NCBI RefSeq assembly: GCF_000355905.1 | Contig: NZ_APLF01000005.1 | Location: 248,001-312,000 of the forward strand | DNA length: 64,000 nt | Direction: 5' to 3' | Source: Psychroflexus gondwanensis ACAM 44 | GTDB lineage: Bacteria; Bacteroidota; Bacteroidia; Flavobacteriales; Flavobacteriaceae | In this document: positions 19,142-27,649 of the stretch, piece after piece | Numbering within the stretch: position 1 is the first letter of the stretch | Layout: every line of letters starts with the position of its first letter | Notes under the pieces: generated by a model | The model's input: the letters and a program-made list of their open reading frames with translations, nothing else | Told to the model about the DNA's origin: nothing | Databases searched by the model: none | Translations under genes and position numbers: made by a program

Positions 19142-19879
19142 TTACCTACAATATTTTTTTCTAAAACTGGATGGCGAAATTCCTGAGTGTTTTACAAAGG
19201 CATTTGTAAAGCTAGAATTGGATGTATAACCTAAATCAAAAGCTATTTCTTTTATAGACTGATAGGTGTTCTTTAGTTTTGAGGAAGCCAATTTCATTTT
19301 CTCATCAAATATGTATTGGTAAGGCGTTTTCCCTACTTCCTTAGCAAATTCTCTTATAAAATGAAACTTACTCCAGCCTGAAACACGGATAAGCTCATCC
19401 GTTTTAATTTCTTGATTGATGTTAGTATCAATATATTCTAATGCTCTTTTAATAGGTTTAGAGTATTTACTATCTTCTTCAACTTCATGGTTACCAGTAT
19501 CATCAAGAGAGGCTTTTTTGTTATACAAAGCCAATTCAATATTACTTATGATGTCGACATCCCTAAAGGGTTTAGAAAGATAGCCTACGGGCTTAGTCGT
19601 TTGAATGCGTTTAATGGTCTCCAAATCTGTATAGCCTGTGATATAAATAAATGGGATTTTTGACTTCGAATTTAAATACGAGCCTATTTGTATACCCTCG
19701 TATTTTTTACTCAAATCGATGTCTAACAAAATGAGTTCAGGTTTAAAAGTGTCTAAATTTTTAATACAACAATTGTAGCTCTCACAAATATTGGCATCAA
19801 AGCCGTTTTCATTAAGAATAGACTGGATTTCAAAAGAGACCAGTTTGTCGTCTTCTACTATTAGTATTTTTGTTTTCAT
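19142..19879 (-). CDS. Response regulator with AraC-type DNA-binding domain
   Basis: A 245-residue transcription factor. The receiver domain (about 1-125) has acidic residues D10/D11, a phospho-acceptor Asp53 (LILLDIDL), a Thr in FIYITGYTD and a Lys in GYLSKPFRD. An AraC/XylS helix-turn-helix pair (about 145-245) ends with IKEIAFDLGYTSNSSFTNAF. Direct fusion of receiver to AraC output is common in Bacteroidetes. It overlaps the upstream kinase-like gene by 4 bp (ATGA), so the two form a cassette. Its target genes cannot be seen; the divergent thioredoxin-like gene at 20627 is a natural candidate. Confidence 0.87.
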   Translation of the reverse strand: MKTKILIVEDDKLVSFEIQSILNENGFDANICESYNCCIKNLDTFKPELILLDIDLSKKYEGIQIGSYLNSKSKIPFIYITGYTDLETIKRIQTTKPVGYLSKPFRDVDIISNIELALYNKKASLDDTGNHEVEEDSKYSKPIKRALEYIDTNINQEIKTDELIRVSGWSKFHFIREFAKEVGKTPYQYIFDEKMKLASSKLKNTYQSIKEIAFDLGYTSNSSFTNAFVKHSGISPSSFRKKYCR

Positions 19880-20478
19880 AGGATTGGGAATGATAGTCTA
19901 ACAAATTTCCTTTTATAATCGAATTTTCCTTTAAGTTGTTTCACCAACAAATCAAATATCTTAAACTCCTTTTCAAATAAGTTATAAAACTTTTCATGAT
20001 TTTCAATACTAGAATAGGAAAACTTAAGGCTCAAGTTTTTTGTATTGTGACCAAATTCTAAAGACAAACGATCGTTGAGACTCATTCTAAAATCATTCAT
20101 CTCCACCAGAATATAAGCCAGAATTAAAAGGTCATCTACCTCTACTTTTGAAAGCGAAGTGTCTATTAATTCGAAATCTATCTCGGAGGTAGAGCTTTTT
20201 AAATATTGAAGGAATTGCAATAAATAAGATTGCAGAGAAATAAAAGTATCAGTTGGTAAATCTTCTTCTTTATTGGACTTATAAAATAAATCATAAAGAT
20301 AAGTAAGGGCAAAGATTCTATCTACGATTACTTTTCTATCGTCAAAATAGTTTCGGTTTGTAGCCGACTGTATGTTCATCAAACTCAATTGAGTTTGGAG
20401 ATTGTTTTTAAACCGATGAAGTGTTTTGTCTAAAACTTCTCTAAGTTTTTCAGGATGCTCTTGTAGGTTATTTATCAT
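19876..20478 (-). CDS. Degenerate HisKA_2-type histidine kinase-like protein
   Basis: A 200-residue soluble protein. Residues 17-35, with LHRFKNNLQTQLSLMNIQS, match the HisKA_2 dimerisation box, whose conserved form is HRxKNNLQ; His21 is the would-be phospho-acceptor. The second half follows the course of a HATPase domain. In the N-box position, however, it reads ILVEMNDFRMSL instead of the usual NELxTNAxKH pattern. No DxGxG or GxGL glycine motifs are present, although the end LLVKQLKGKF...VRLSFPIL resembles a kinase C-terminus. It probably cannot bind ATP normally. It overlaps the AraC-type regulator by 4 bp. It has no sensor domain or membrane segment, so it may act as a phosphotransfer or docking partner. 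Confidence 0.7.
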   Translation of the reverse strand: MINNLQEHPEKLREVLDKTLHRFKNNLQTQLSLMNIQSATNRNYFDDRKVIVDRIFALTYLYDLFYKSNKEEDLPTDTFISLQSYLLQFLQYLKSSTSEIDFELIDTSLSKVEVDDLLILAYILVEMNDFRMSLNDRLSLEFGHNTKNLSLKFSYSSIENHEKFYNLFEKEFKIFDLLVKQLKGKFDYKRKFVRLSFPIL

Positions 20479-20508
20479 AGAATGAATAACTTAATGTATT
20501 GGTTGTAA

Positions 20509-20516
20509 CAAATATA
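20509..20516 (-). promoter_or_regulatory. Possible -7 element of the kinase-like/AraC operon
   Basis: On the reverse strand TATATTTG lies about 30 bp before the ATG at 20478. I could not find a TTG at the right distance for a -33 element. Confidence 0.4.
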
Positions 20517-20626
20517 AGATAATAAAAATTACTTATTAATAATAATTGCTAAATAGACAGAAAGATTGATTGAGGAGTTGGTAATTAATTTGCTTAAATT
20601 TAAAAATTAACAAATAATGAAGCATA

Positions 20627-21298
20627 TTGATAAATTTTACCTTCTTTTTTATATTTTCATTATCAATTTTTTCTCAACCTACAGAAGAAAATGACAGTCT
20701 TCTATTTTCCCAAATGTTAGCATTACATCACGATGAGTTTCAGACAAAATCAGAGTTTAATTTTAATCACGGAAATCACAATTCTACCGATAATTATTTT
20801 GATTCTTTAGTCAGTCTTAAACTTAAGGGGACACTTCTAGATAACTTTAGAGTTTACAGTATCAACAATAAAATTAACCATCTATATGATTTGAAAAAAC
20901 CTTCGTATCTCATGAGTTATTCGTCTTGGTGTGTGCCTAGTAATGGTGAAGTTGATGCCTTAAATCAACTCATAAGCACCCATGGAGATTGGATGGATTT
21001 TGTACTAATAATGTGGGATACGCGAAGCGATGCTATTCAGTTTTCTAAACAGTTTCACCCTAAAATTAAAGTCTTATATGTCAACGAATTATATAATACT
21101 GAAACCAAAACTATTAAAATGCTGAAGCACAAATTAGGAATTCCTATCTCTATAACCTTAGGTCGGGATAAGACCATTTTAAACATCAGAAAAAATAAAC
21201 AGGTTCATCCTTCAGTAGACGTAAGAATAGCTACTAAAATTTGTCTAGAGGCTATAGAAAAAGATATTTTAGACTTAAAAAGCTATGAAAATCTATAG
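20627..21298 (+). CDS. Exported thioredoxin-like protein with CxxS active site
   Basis: About 223 residues from a TTG at 20627. It has a hydrophobic leader ending SIFSQ, then a TlpA/redoxin-like domain. The active-site region reads SYSSWCVPSNGEVDALNQL at about residues 97-115, with Cys102 but Ser105 where most relatives have the second Cys. The predicted strand VLYVNELYN and cis-Pro region GIPISITLG follow. CxxS proteins can make mixed disulfides but cannot complete dithiol oxidation by themselves. The start is uncertain: an ATG at 20617 in another frame opens a better-looking signal peptide but stops after 25 codons. The gene is divergent from the AraC-type regulator operon. Confidence 0.7.
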   Translation: MINFTFFFIFSLSIFSQPTEENDSLLFSQMLALHHDEFQTKSEFNFNHGNHNSTDNYFDSLVSLKLKGTLLDNFRVYSINNKINHLYDLKKPSYLMSYSSWCVPSNGEVDALNQLISTHGDWMDFVLIMWDTRSDAIQFSKQFHPKIKVLYVNELYNTETKTIKMLKHKLGIPISITLGRDKTILNIRKNKQVHPSVDVRIATKICLEAIEKDILDLKSYENL

Positions 21299-21299
21299 T

Positions 21300-21668
21300 T
21301 TATTTAACGAAAATCATTCTAAATCCAAGGACTACTAATACGACTCCAAAAATTCGTTTTAAGACCTTTTCATCTAAGCTTATGGCTAATTTTGACCCCA
21401 AATATCCGCCAATCACGAACATAAGTGCCATGACCAAAGCATATCTCCAATTTAAACTACCATCTTGGTAATAGTTGTAGGCTGCTGCTAGCGTTACCGG
21501 AACTGCTAAAACTGCAAGGCTCGTTCCTTGAGCTTGGTGTTGTGAAAATCCTAAAAGTAGGACCATAAGTGGAACCATCACTACTCCCCCACCAACACCG
21601 AGAATGCCACTTAAAAAGCCAGCAATTAGGCCAATAACCACCAAGGCTAAAATTATCAATAGACTCAT
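21300..21668 (-). CDS. Half-size TauE/SafE (TSUP) family membrane protein
   Basis: A 122-residue protein with about four membrane helices. It contains the family repeat motif GFLSGILGVGGGVVMVPLM near the N-terminus (residues about 16-34) and QGTSLAVLAVPVTLAAA. Full TSUP permeases have two such repeats in about 250 residues, so this is a single repeat. The ORF has a clean start and stop, and I see no second half nearby. It may assemble as a homodimer. TSUP proteins export sulfite, sulfoacetate or related anions; the substrate here is unknown. It converges with the CxxS thioredoxin-like gene, with 1 bp between stops. Confidence 0.75.
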   Translation of the reverse strand: MSLLIILALVVIGLIAGFLSGILGVGGGVVMVPLMVLLLGFSQHQAQGTSLAVLAVPVTLAAAYNYYQDGSLNWRYALVMALMFVIGGYLGSKLAISLDEKVLKRIFGVVLVVLGFRMIFVK

Positions 21669-21679
21669 ACTAAAGGTTT

Positions 21680-22612
21680 TTATTTTAGAACTTCAATTTT
21701 GTAAACTTTCTTGGAATAATTATCCAAATGTTTATCTCTAAGCCAAGGATTATGAATTTTTAAGGTTTTATAATTCATATTAAACTGTTTAGCGAAATTT
21801 ACGAAATCACTTACAGCGGTATCGACTTCTACCTTTTTTATAGGCTTCATTTCATAAAGATCCTTATCCTCATAATGAAAGCCAAAATCTTCAGCATTGG
21901 ATAGAATATGCTTTAAAGCTACGATTCTAAAAACATACCTGGATGTTTCTGGATTGAGAAGTAGATCGAAATAATCGTCTACCTCTTGTCGTTTTAATTC
22001 TCTAGATATTCCTGCATTACCAGCATTGTAGGAGGCTGCGGCCAATGTCCAAGTTCCAAAACGCTCTTTAGAGTTGTTTAGGTATTGAGAAGCTACTTCA
22101 GTAGCTTTTTCAATATGGTAGCGTTCATCAACATTATTGTTGACTTCAAGACCGTAATCTTGTGCAGTCCCTTTCATGATTTGCCAAAATCCTGTAGCGC
22201 CTGCAGGAGAAACTACGTGTTCTAAACCGCTTTCCGCAACCGCTAAATATTTAAAGTCATCTGGAATTCCATTCTTCTTTAAAATAGGCTCAATAATAGG
22301 AAAGTACTTATGTGCCCTCTTTATCAAAAGCAGAGCATTGGACTGCCAGTAAGTATTGACTAACAACTCACGATCTAACCTTTCTTTGATATCTGGAATA
22401 TCTAAAGGAATTTTTTCTCCTGCAAAATCAATTTGTTCCGGCAAGTCTATCGCAAAAACATTGTAATCATTTTCAAAACTTTTTTCTGGAGAAGTTTTAA
22501 CGTCTTCATCGTAGTTAGCTATAAAACTGGTTATGGCAAAATAACCTCCAAGGGTTAAGGTGGCCACCCCTACTGTAAAAATCGATTTTGTAAAAAAGGT
22601 ATCTAATTTCAT
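21680..22612 (-). CDS. Membrane-anchored lytic transglycosylase, MltD-like
   Basis: A 310-residue protein with one N-terminal membrane or signal segment (about 12-30). Residues about 110-250 form an SLT domain: catalytic Glu in YLAVAESGLEH, then SPAGATGFWQIMKGTAQDYGL and AAASYNAGNAG. The C-terminal 50 residues, ending KHLDNYSKKVYKIEVLK, look like a short LysM-like remnant without a full repeat. It probably cuts peptidoglycan in the periplasm. It lies 3 bp downstream of the alpha/beta hydrolase gene and 11 bp upstream of the TauE gene, suggesting one operon. Confidence 0.85.
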   Translation of the reverse strand: MKLDTFFTKSIFTVGVATLTLGGYFAITSFIANYDEDVKTSPEKSFENDYNVFAIDLPEQIDFAGEKIPLDIPDIKERLDRELLVNTYWQSNALLLIKRAHKYFPIIEPILKKNGIPDDFKYLAVAESGLEHVVSPAGATGFWQIMKGTAQDYGLEVNNNVDERYHIEKATEVASQYLNNSKERFGTWTLAAASYNAGNAGISRELKRQEVDDYFDLLLNPETSRYVFRIVALKHILSNAEDFGFHYEDKDLYEMKPIKKVEVDTAVSDFVNFAKQFNMNYKTLKIHNPWLRDKHLDNYSKKVYKIEVLK

Positions 22613-22615
22613 GTT

Positions 22616-23296
22616 CTAGTTTATTTTTTGATGTTGTAAAATTCCTTCTGAAATTAATCCAGGTAGATTGGCATTAAACCATCTATATTTATTTAAGATC
22701 ATAATATGTGTTCCACTTGGAATACGAATGCAATCACTGATATTCTTTATCGGAAAAACTAAATCTTCCTCTCCATGGATATGAATTATGTCTTCAATGG
22801 GTTGAACTTGCTCCCAACATAACATTTCTTTAATGGCCCATTCCAAATAATTTTTATCATTCACAGAAAGATATTGTTGATAAAGTTTTAAACGCTTTCT
22901 GATGGTACTACCTACAGGCAATTTTTCAATTTGGGTTATGTAATTTAATAAACCAGTAGGTAAAATTTTATAAACTCCACTGTATCTTGCGAGCTTCATT
23001 CGTGCTGGTAATTCTTGTTTTGTCTTTACGCTAGAAATAATAATCAATCGTTTCACCATCAAAAACCTGCTCATTTCCTGAACTAAAACTCCACCAAAAG
23101 AAACTCCTATCAAAACCACAGGCTTATCTTTTTCAATTGGTTCAACCATTCTATGAGCATAAGCTTTTAAACTTTCCTCTTTCTTAGGGATTTTCCAAGT
23201 CAGCCATAACATTTTAAACTCCTCAACTGGCAACTCAATTCTTTCAAAAACTGTTGGATTAGCAGCCATCCCTGGCATCATGTACACATTGATCAC
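22616..23296 (-). CDS. Alpha/beta hydrolase-fold protein
   Basis: A 226-residue protein with a nucleophile elbow GVSFGG (Ser near residue 65) following PVVLIGVSFGGVLVQEMSR (in part), an acid region HIHGEEDLVFP, and a late His in PSGTHIMIL. These give a full Ser-Asp/Glu-His triad of the alpha/beta hydrolase fold. The start is a GTG at 23296; an ATG at 23281 would cut into the first strand. It is the first gene of a probable operon with a transglycosylase and the TauE half-protein. The substrate is unknown. Confidence 0.75.
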   Translation of the reverse strand: MINVYMMPGMAANPTVFERIELPVEEFKMLWLTWKIPKKEESLKAYAHRMVEPIEKDKPVVLIGVSFGGVLVQEMSRFLMVKRLIIISSVKTKQELPARMKLARYSGVYKILPTGLLNYITQIEKLPVGSTIRKRLKLYQQYLSVNDKNYLEWAIKEMLCWEQVQPIEDIIHIHGEEDLVFPIKNISDCIRIPSGTHIMILNKYRWFNANLPGLISEGILQHQKIN

Positions 23297-23447
23297 ACTT
23301 GTTTAATTTGGGTAAGAGTTAATTACAAAAATAAGTTATAAATTTATTGTTTACCTTTGTAAATCGATAAATTATTAGATAAATCTTTACAGGATTTATG
23401 TAATTTTAGTTTTATGGATTTAACGATCCTTCATAAATCATTCAAGC

Positions 23448-23750
23448 ATGAAAACAATAGAATTTGAGGTTATCAAAAATGATTTCCAAAGGCAGTATGA
23501 GGCTAAAATTGAAGGTGAAATATTAACAGCTGAATTTTCTGAACAAGAGCGCAAAATTTTTCTTACCAAATTAACTGTTCCAGACACTTATAAAGATTCC
23601 GAAGTTCAAGATCTTTTCATTTCAAAAATCCTCGATAGCTTTGAAGATACACGCTTTAAGGTGATGCCTACCTCTCCAGAAATCGCGAGGTTTTTCAGAA
23701 AAAACAGATTAAAATACAAAGATTTATTACCTGCTGGCATCACTATTTAG
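23448..23750 (+). CDS. Small GNAT-like (YjdJ-type) acetyltransferase-fold protein
   Basis: A 100-residue protein with strand-helix pattern EFEVIKNDFQRQYEAKIEGEI, ILTAEFSEQERKIFLTKLTV (in part) and a helix DSEVQDLFISKILD. It resembles the minimal GNAT domain family (Gcn5-related, YjdJ-like) in which an N-terminal strand pair binds acetyl-CoA. The usual P-loop RGxGxA is not plain, so catalysis is doubtful. The gene stands alone 118 bp before uvrA. Confidence 0.6.
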   Translation: MKTIEFEVIKNDFQRQYEAKIEGEILTAEFSEQERKIFLTKLTVPDTYKDSEVQDLFISKILDSFEDTRFKVMPTSPEIARFFRKNRLKYKDLLPAGITI

Positions 23751-23868
23751 ACTGTTCTGTCTTATGTCGAATAGGTGTATTCACTTAAGGTTTCAACAAT
23801 ACCTAAGCTAATGGTATTAAACCCAAAAATATCATTTTGTTTACTTAAATTCGCGCGTTGAAATCGCT

Positions 23869-26706
23869 ATGGAAAAAAAAGAAGAGTTTATTGAAGTCCT
23901 TGGGGCTAGAGTTCATAATTTAAAAGACATCGATGTCAAAATACCTAGAAATAAGCTTGTGGTCATCACAGGCTTATCTGGTTCTGGGAAATCTTCATTG
24001 GCTTTCGATACCATCTATGCAGAAGGTCAACGCCGGTATATAGAAACCTTTTCGGCTTATGCTAGGCAATTCTTGGGTGGAATGGAACGTCCAGATGTTG
24101 ATAAAATTGATGGCTTATCGCCTGTTATTGCTATTGAACAAAAAACGACGTCCAAAAGTCCTAGAAGTACCGTAGGAACCATCACAGAAATTTACGATTT
24201 TCTTAGACTTTTATATGCACGTGTTGGTACGGCCTACAGTTACAAGACTGGTGAAAAGATGGTAAGTTTTACCGATGAACAAATTCAAAACAATATAGTT
24301 GAAGGCTTTAAGAATAAGCGAGTAAATATTCTCGCTCCAGTTATACGGTCTCGTAAAGGTCATTACAGAGAACTATTTGAGCAGATTGCTAAACAAGGTT
24401 TTCTAAAAGTAAGAATCGATGGAGAGATAAAAGACATCGAGAAAGGCATGAAAGTGGATCGGTATAAAATTCACGATATTGAAGTTGTGGTGGATCGATT
24501 AAAAATCGATGATGAGATTAACTCCAACAAACGTTTGAGCGATAGCATTTCGACAGCGATGAAGCAAGGCAATAATGTGATGATGATTCTAGAGCACGAC
24601 AAGGAAAAGCCTAAATTCTTTAGCCGTAATTTAATGTGTCCCACTTCTGGTATTTCTTACCCCAATCCAGAACCTAATAATTTTTCGTTCAACTCCCCAA
24701 AAGGTGCTTGTCCTAAATGCAATGGATTAGGTGAGGTTTTTGAAATTAATCTAGACCGCATCATTCCAGATACCAATCTCTCTATTAGAGATGGTGGTCT
24801 TGAGCCTCATGGCAAAGAGAAAAAAAACAACTGGGTTTTCAAACAGCTGAAAGCCATAGCAGAACACTTCAATTTTGATTTAAAAGATCCAATTGAAAAC
24901 ATACCTAAAGAAGCTTTGGATATTATCCTCCACGGAGGAAAAGCAAGATTCGAAAAATATAGCGAAACCTCTAAAGTCAGTAAATCATTCAGTTATAATT
25001 TTGAAGGTGTTGCCAAGTTTATTGAAGATACCTTCAATCAAAAAGAATCTTCGGCATCGCTGAAGCGTTGGTCCAAAAAATACATGGATAAAAAGCCATG
25101 TGAAACCTGTGAAGGAAGCAGGCTTCAAAAAGAATCTTTATACTACAAAATCGACGGTAAAAATATCGCAGATATTGTAAATATGGATATAGACGAATTG
25201 GTTGCCTTTTTTAAAGATTTACTATCTAGACTCGGTAATAGCGAGCAAAAAATAGCTGAAGAGATCATTAAAGAAATAAAAACTAGACTTTCGTTTTTGG
25301 AAGATGTTGGACTAAATTACCTTAACTTAAATAGAGGCTCCAAAACCCTTTCTGGAGGAGAAGCCCAAAGGATAAGACTTGCCACGCAAATAGGCTCTCA
25401 ACTTGTGGGCGTTCTTTATATATTGGACGAACCTAGCATTGGCTTGCACCAGCGTGATAACGAAAAACTCATCAATTCTTTAGTCTCGCTTCGAGATGTA
25501 GGAAATTCTATAATTGTCGTAGAGCATGATAAAGATATGATAGAGCGTGCAGACCATGTCATTGATATTGGTCCTCATGCTGGCAAAAATGGCGGACAGA
25601 TTATAAGCGAAGGCACTCCGAAAACAATTCTCACTCACAACACACTTACAGCAGATTACCTTTCTGGGAAAAAGAAAATTGAAGTTCCGGAAAAGAGAAG
25701 AAAAGGCAATGGAAAGCATCTTCACCTCATGAATGCGACCGGCAATAATCTTAAGGATATCTCTATTAAAATTCCTTTAGGAAAGCTTATTGTAGTGACA
25801 GGAGTATCTGGAAGTGGAAAATCTACACTTATCAATGATACTTTATATCCAGTGTTGAATAACCATTTTTTTAATGGTAAGATGGAGGCTTTACCGCATA
25901 AAACAGTGCGAGGCTTAAAACATCTAGATAAAGTTATTGATATTAACCAATCCCCTATTGGAAGAACACCACGCTCCAATCCTGCAACCTATACGGGTGT
26001 TTTTGGAGAAATACGAAATCTATTTGCTAAAACTCCAGAAGCCTTGATTCGAGGCTATAAGCCTGGGAGATTTAGTTTCAATGTTAAAGGTGGACGGTGT
26101 GAAACTTGTGGAGGCGCAGGCTTAAAAGTTATAGAAATGAACTTTTTGCCAGATGTATACGTGGAATGTGAAACATGTATGGGCAAACGGTTTAACAGAG
26201 AAACTTTGGAAATACGATTTAAGGGTAAATCCATAAGTGATATTCTGCAAATGACAATTGATGAAGCGACAGATTTCTTTGAGCCTATCCCAAAAATATA
26301 TCGCAAACTGAAAACAATAAAAGACGTCGGTTTAGGCTATATCACATTAGGTCAACAGAGCACCACCTTATCTGGAGGAGAGGCACAACGTATAAAGCTA
26401 GCATCGGAACTTTCCAAAATCAGCACTGGAAATACGTTTTATATTTTGGACGAACCTACTACTGGACTTCACTTCGAAGATATTAAAGTCCTTATGGAGG
26501 TTTTACAAAAACTTGTAGATAAAGGAAATTCGGTATTGATTATTGAACATAATATGGATGTGATAAAACTTGCAGATTATATGTTTGATATCGGTTATGA
26601 GGGAGGAAAAAAGGGAGGACAACTCGTTGCAAAAGGAACTCCTGAACAAGTTGCTAAAGACAAAAAAAGCTATACAGCAGAATTTTTAAGAAAAGAACTC
26701 AACTAA
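23869..26706 (+). CDS. uvrA: UvrABC excision nuclease subunit A
   Basis: A 945-residue DNA damage recognition ATPase. It has two ABC modules with Walker [10 protein letters not shown] near residue 34 and GVSGSGKST near 650, and signature motifs LSGGEAQR at both. Zinc modules include CPKCNGLGE with CETCEG in the first half, and CETCGGAG with CETCMGKR in the second. These identify nucleotide excision repair UvrA. A full set of metal and ATP motifs is present. The LOG family gene follows 9 bp later and is probably co-transcribed. Confidence 0.96.
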   Translation: MEKKEEFIEVLGARVHNLKDIDVKIPRNKLVVITGLSGSGKSSLAFDTIYAEGQRRYIETFSAYARQFLGGMERPDVDKIDGLSPVIAIEQKTTSKSPRSTVGTITEIYDFLRLLYARVGTAYSYKTGEKMVSFTDEQIQNNIVEGFKNKRVNILAPVIRSRKGHYRELFEQIAKQGFLKVRIDGEIKDIEKGMKVDRYKIHDIEVVVDRLKIDDEINSNKRLSDSISTAMKQGNNVMMILEHDKEKPKFFSRNLMCPTSGISYPNPEPNNFSFNSPKGACPKCNGLGEVFEINLDRIIPDTNLSIRDGGLEPHGKEKKNNWVFKQLKAIAEHFNFDLKDPIENIPKEALDIILHGGKARFEKYSETSKVSKSFSYNFEGVAKFIEDTFNQKESSASLKRWSKKYMDKKPCETCEGSRLQKESLYYKIDGKNIADIVNMDIDELVAFFKDLLSRLGNSEQKIAEEIIKEIKTRLSFLEDVGLNYLNLNRGSKTLSGGEAQRIRLATQIGSQLVGVLYILDEPSIGLHQRDNEKLINSLVSLRDVGNSIIVVEHDKDMIERADHVIDIGPHAGKNGGQIISEGTPKTILTHNTLTADYLSGKKKIEVPEKRRKGNGKHLHLMNATGNNLKDISIKIPLGKLIVVTGVSGSGKSTLINDTLYPVLNNHFFNGKMEALPHKTVRGLKHLDKVIDINQSPIGRTPRSNPATYTGVFGEIRNLFAKTPEALIRGYKPGRFSFNVKGGRCETCGGAGLKVIEMNFLPDVYVECETCMGKRFNRETLEIRFKGKSISDILQMTIDEATDFFEPIPKIYRKLKTIKDVGLGYITLGQQSTTLSGGEAQRIKLASELSKISTGNTFYILDEPTTGLHFEDIKVLMEVLQKLVDKGNSVLIIEHNMDVIKLADYMFDIGYEGGKKGGQLVAKGTPEQVAKDKKSYTAEFLRKELN

Positions 26707-26715
26707 TACTTTAAA

Positions 26716-27402
26716 ATGGTAGATAAGCAAAATAAAAATTGGAACGCAATAAAGACTAACGATAGTTGGGCTTTATTTAAAATCATGAGTGAATTCGTTT
26801 ATGGATATGAACGAATGAGTCAAATAGGTCCATGTGTCTCTATATTTGGTTCCGCAAGGACAAAACCTAAGGATAAATATTATGAACTAACTGTGAAAGT
26901 AGCAAGTAAAATTGTAGAGCAGGGTTATGGGATTATTACAGGCGGCGGACCTGGTATAATGGAAGCAGGAAACAAAGGCGCTAACCTAGGAGGAGGAACA
27001 TCGGTAGGGCTAAATATTGATTTACCTTTTGAACAGCATGACAATCCCTACATCGATGCAAATAAAAGTTTAGATTTTGATTATTTTTTCGTTAGAAAAG
27101 TCATGTTTGTAAAATACTCTCAAGGCTTCGTAGTAATGCCTGGAGGCTTTGGAACTCTTGATGAACTTTTTGAAGCGATTACATTGATACAAACAGGAAA
27201 AATTGATAAATTCCCTATCATATTAGTTGGTAAAGATTACTGGAGTGGACTTATGGACTGGATAAAATCGACTTTGGTTGAAAAATTTAAAACGGTTGGT
27301 GAGGAGGATTTAGACTTGATTAATCTTGTCGATACCGAGGATGAAGTCGTTGATATTTTGGATAAATTTTATAATGAATATGATTTGAGTCCAAATTTCT
27401 AA
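26716..27402 (+). CDS. LOG family protein (TIGR00730)
   Basis: A 228-residue Rossmann-like protein with the family signatures GGGPGIMEAGNKGA (about residues 76-89) and MPGGFGTLDELFEAIT (about 134-149). LOG proteins are phosphoribohydrolases that release free bases from nucleoside monophosphates; in plants and some bacteria this makes cytokinins. In most bacteria the natural substrate is unclear. It starts 9 bp after uvrA. The bacterial branch was formerly annotated as lysine decarboxylase, which is not supported here. Confidence 0.87.
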   Translation: MVDKQNKNWNAIKTNDSWALFKIMSEFVYGYERMSQIGPCVSIFGSARTKPKDKYYELTVKVASKIVEQGYGIITGGGPGIMEAGNKGANLGGGTSVGLNIDLPFEQHDNPYIDANKSLDFDYFFVRKVMFVKYSQGFVVMPGGFGTLDELFEAITLIQTGKIDKFPIILVGKDYWSGLMDWIKSTLVEKFKTVGEEDLDLINLVDTEDEVVDILDKFYNEYDLSPNF

Positions 27403-27649
27403 ACGGTGGTGTTAAAATCCATTTGTTAGACAATTCTTAATTTAATTTTGCTATATCAGCCTTAAATTTGAAATTTACCTACACCTACTATCTAAAAAGG
27501 TATCCATTTTTGATAATTTAGGGCAAGAAGTCAATAATTTTAGCGATTTTGGACATACTTAATAAATTAGATGTTTCTATATTATCTATTAGTTTGTATT
27601 ATTTAAAGATTGAACAAATGCCTCATACAGAAAAATTTATAATATCAAA

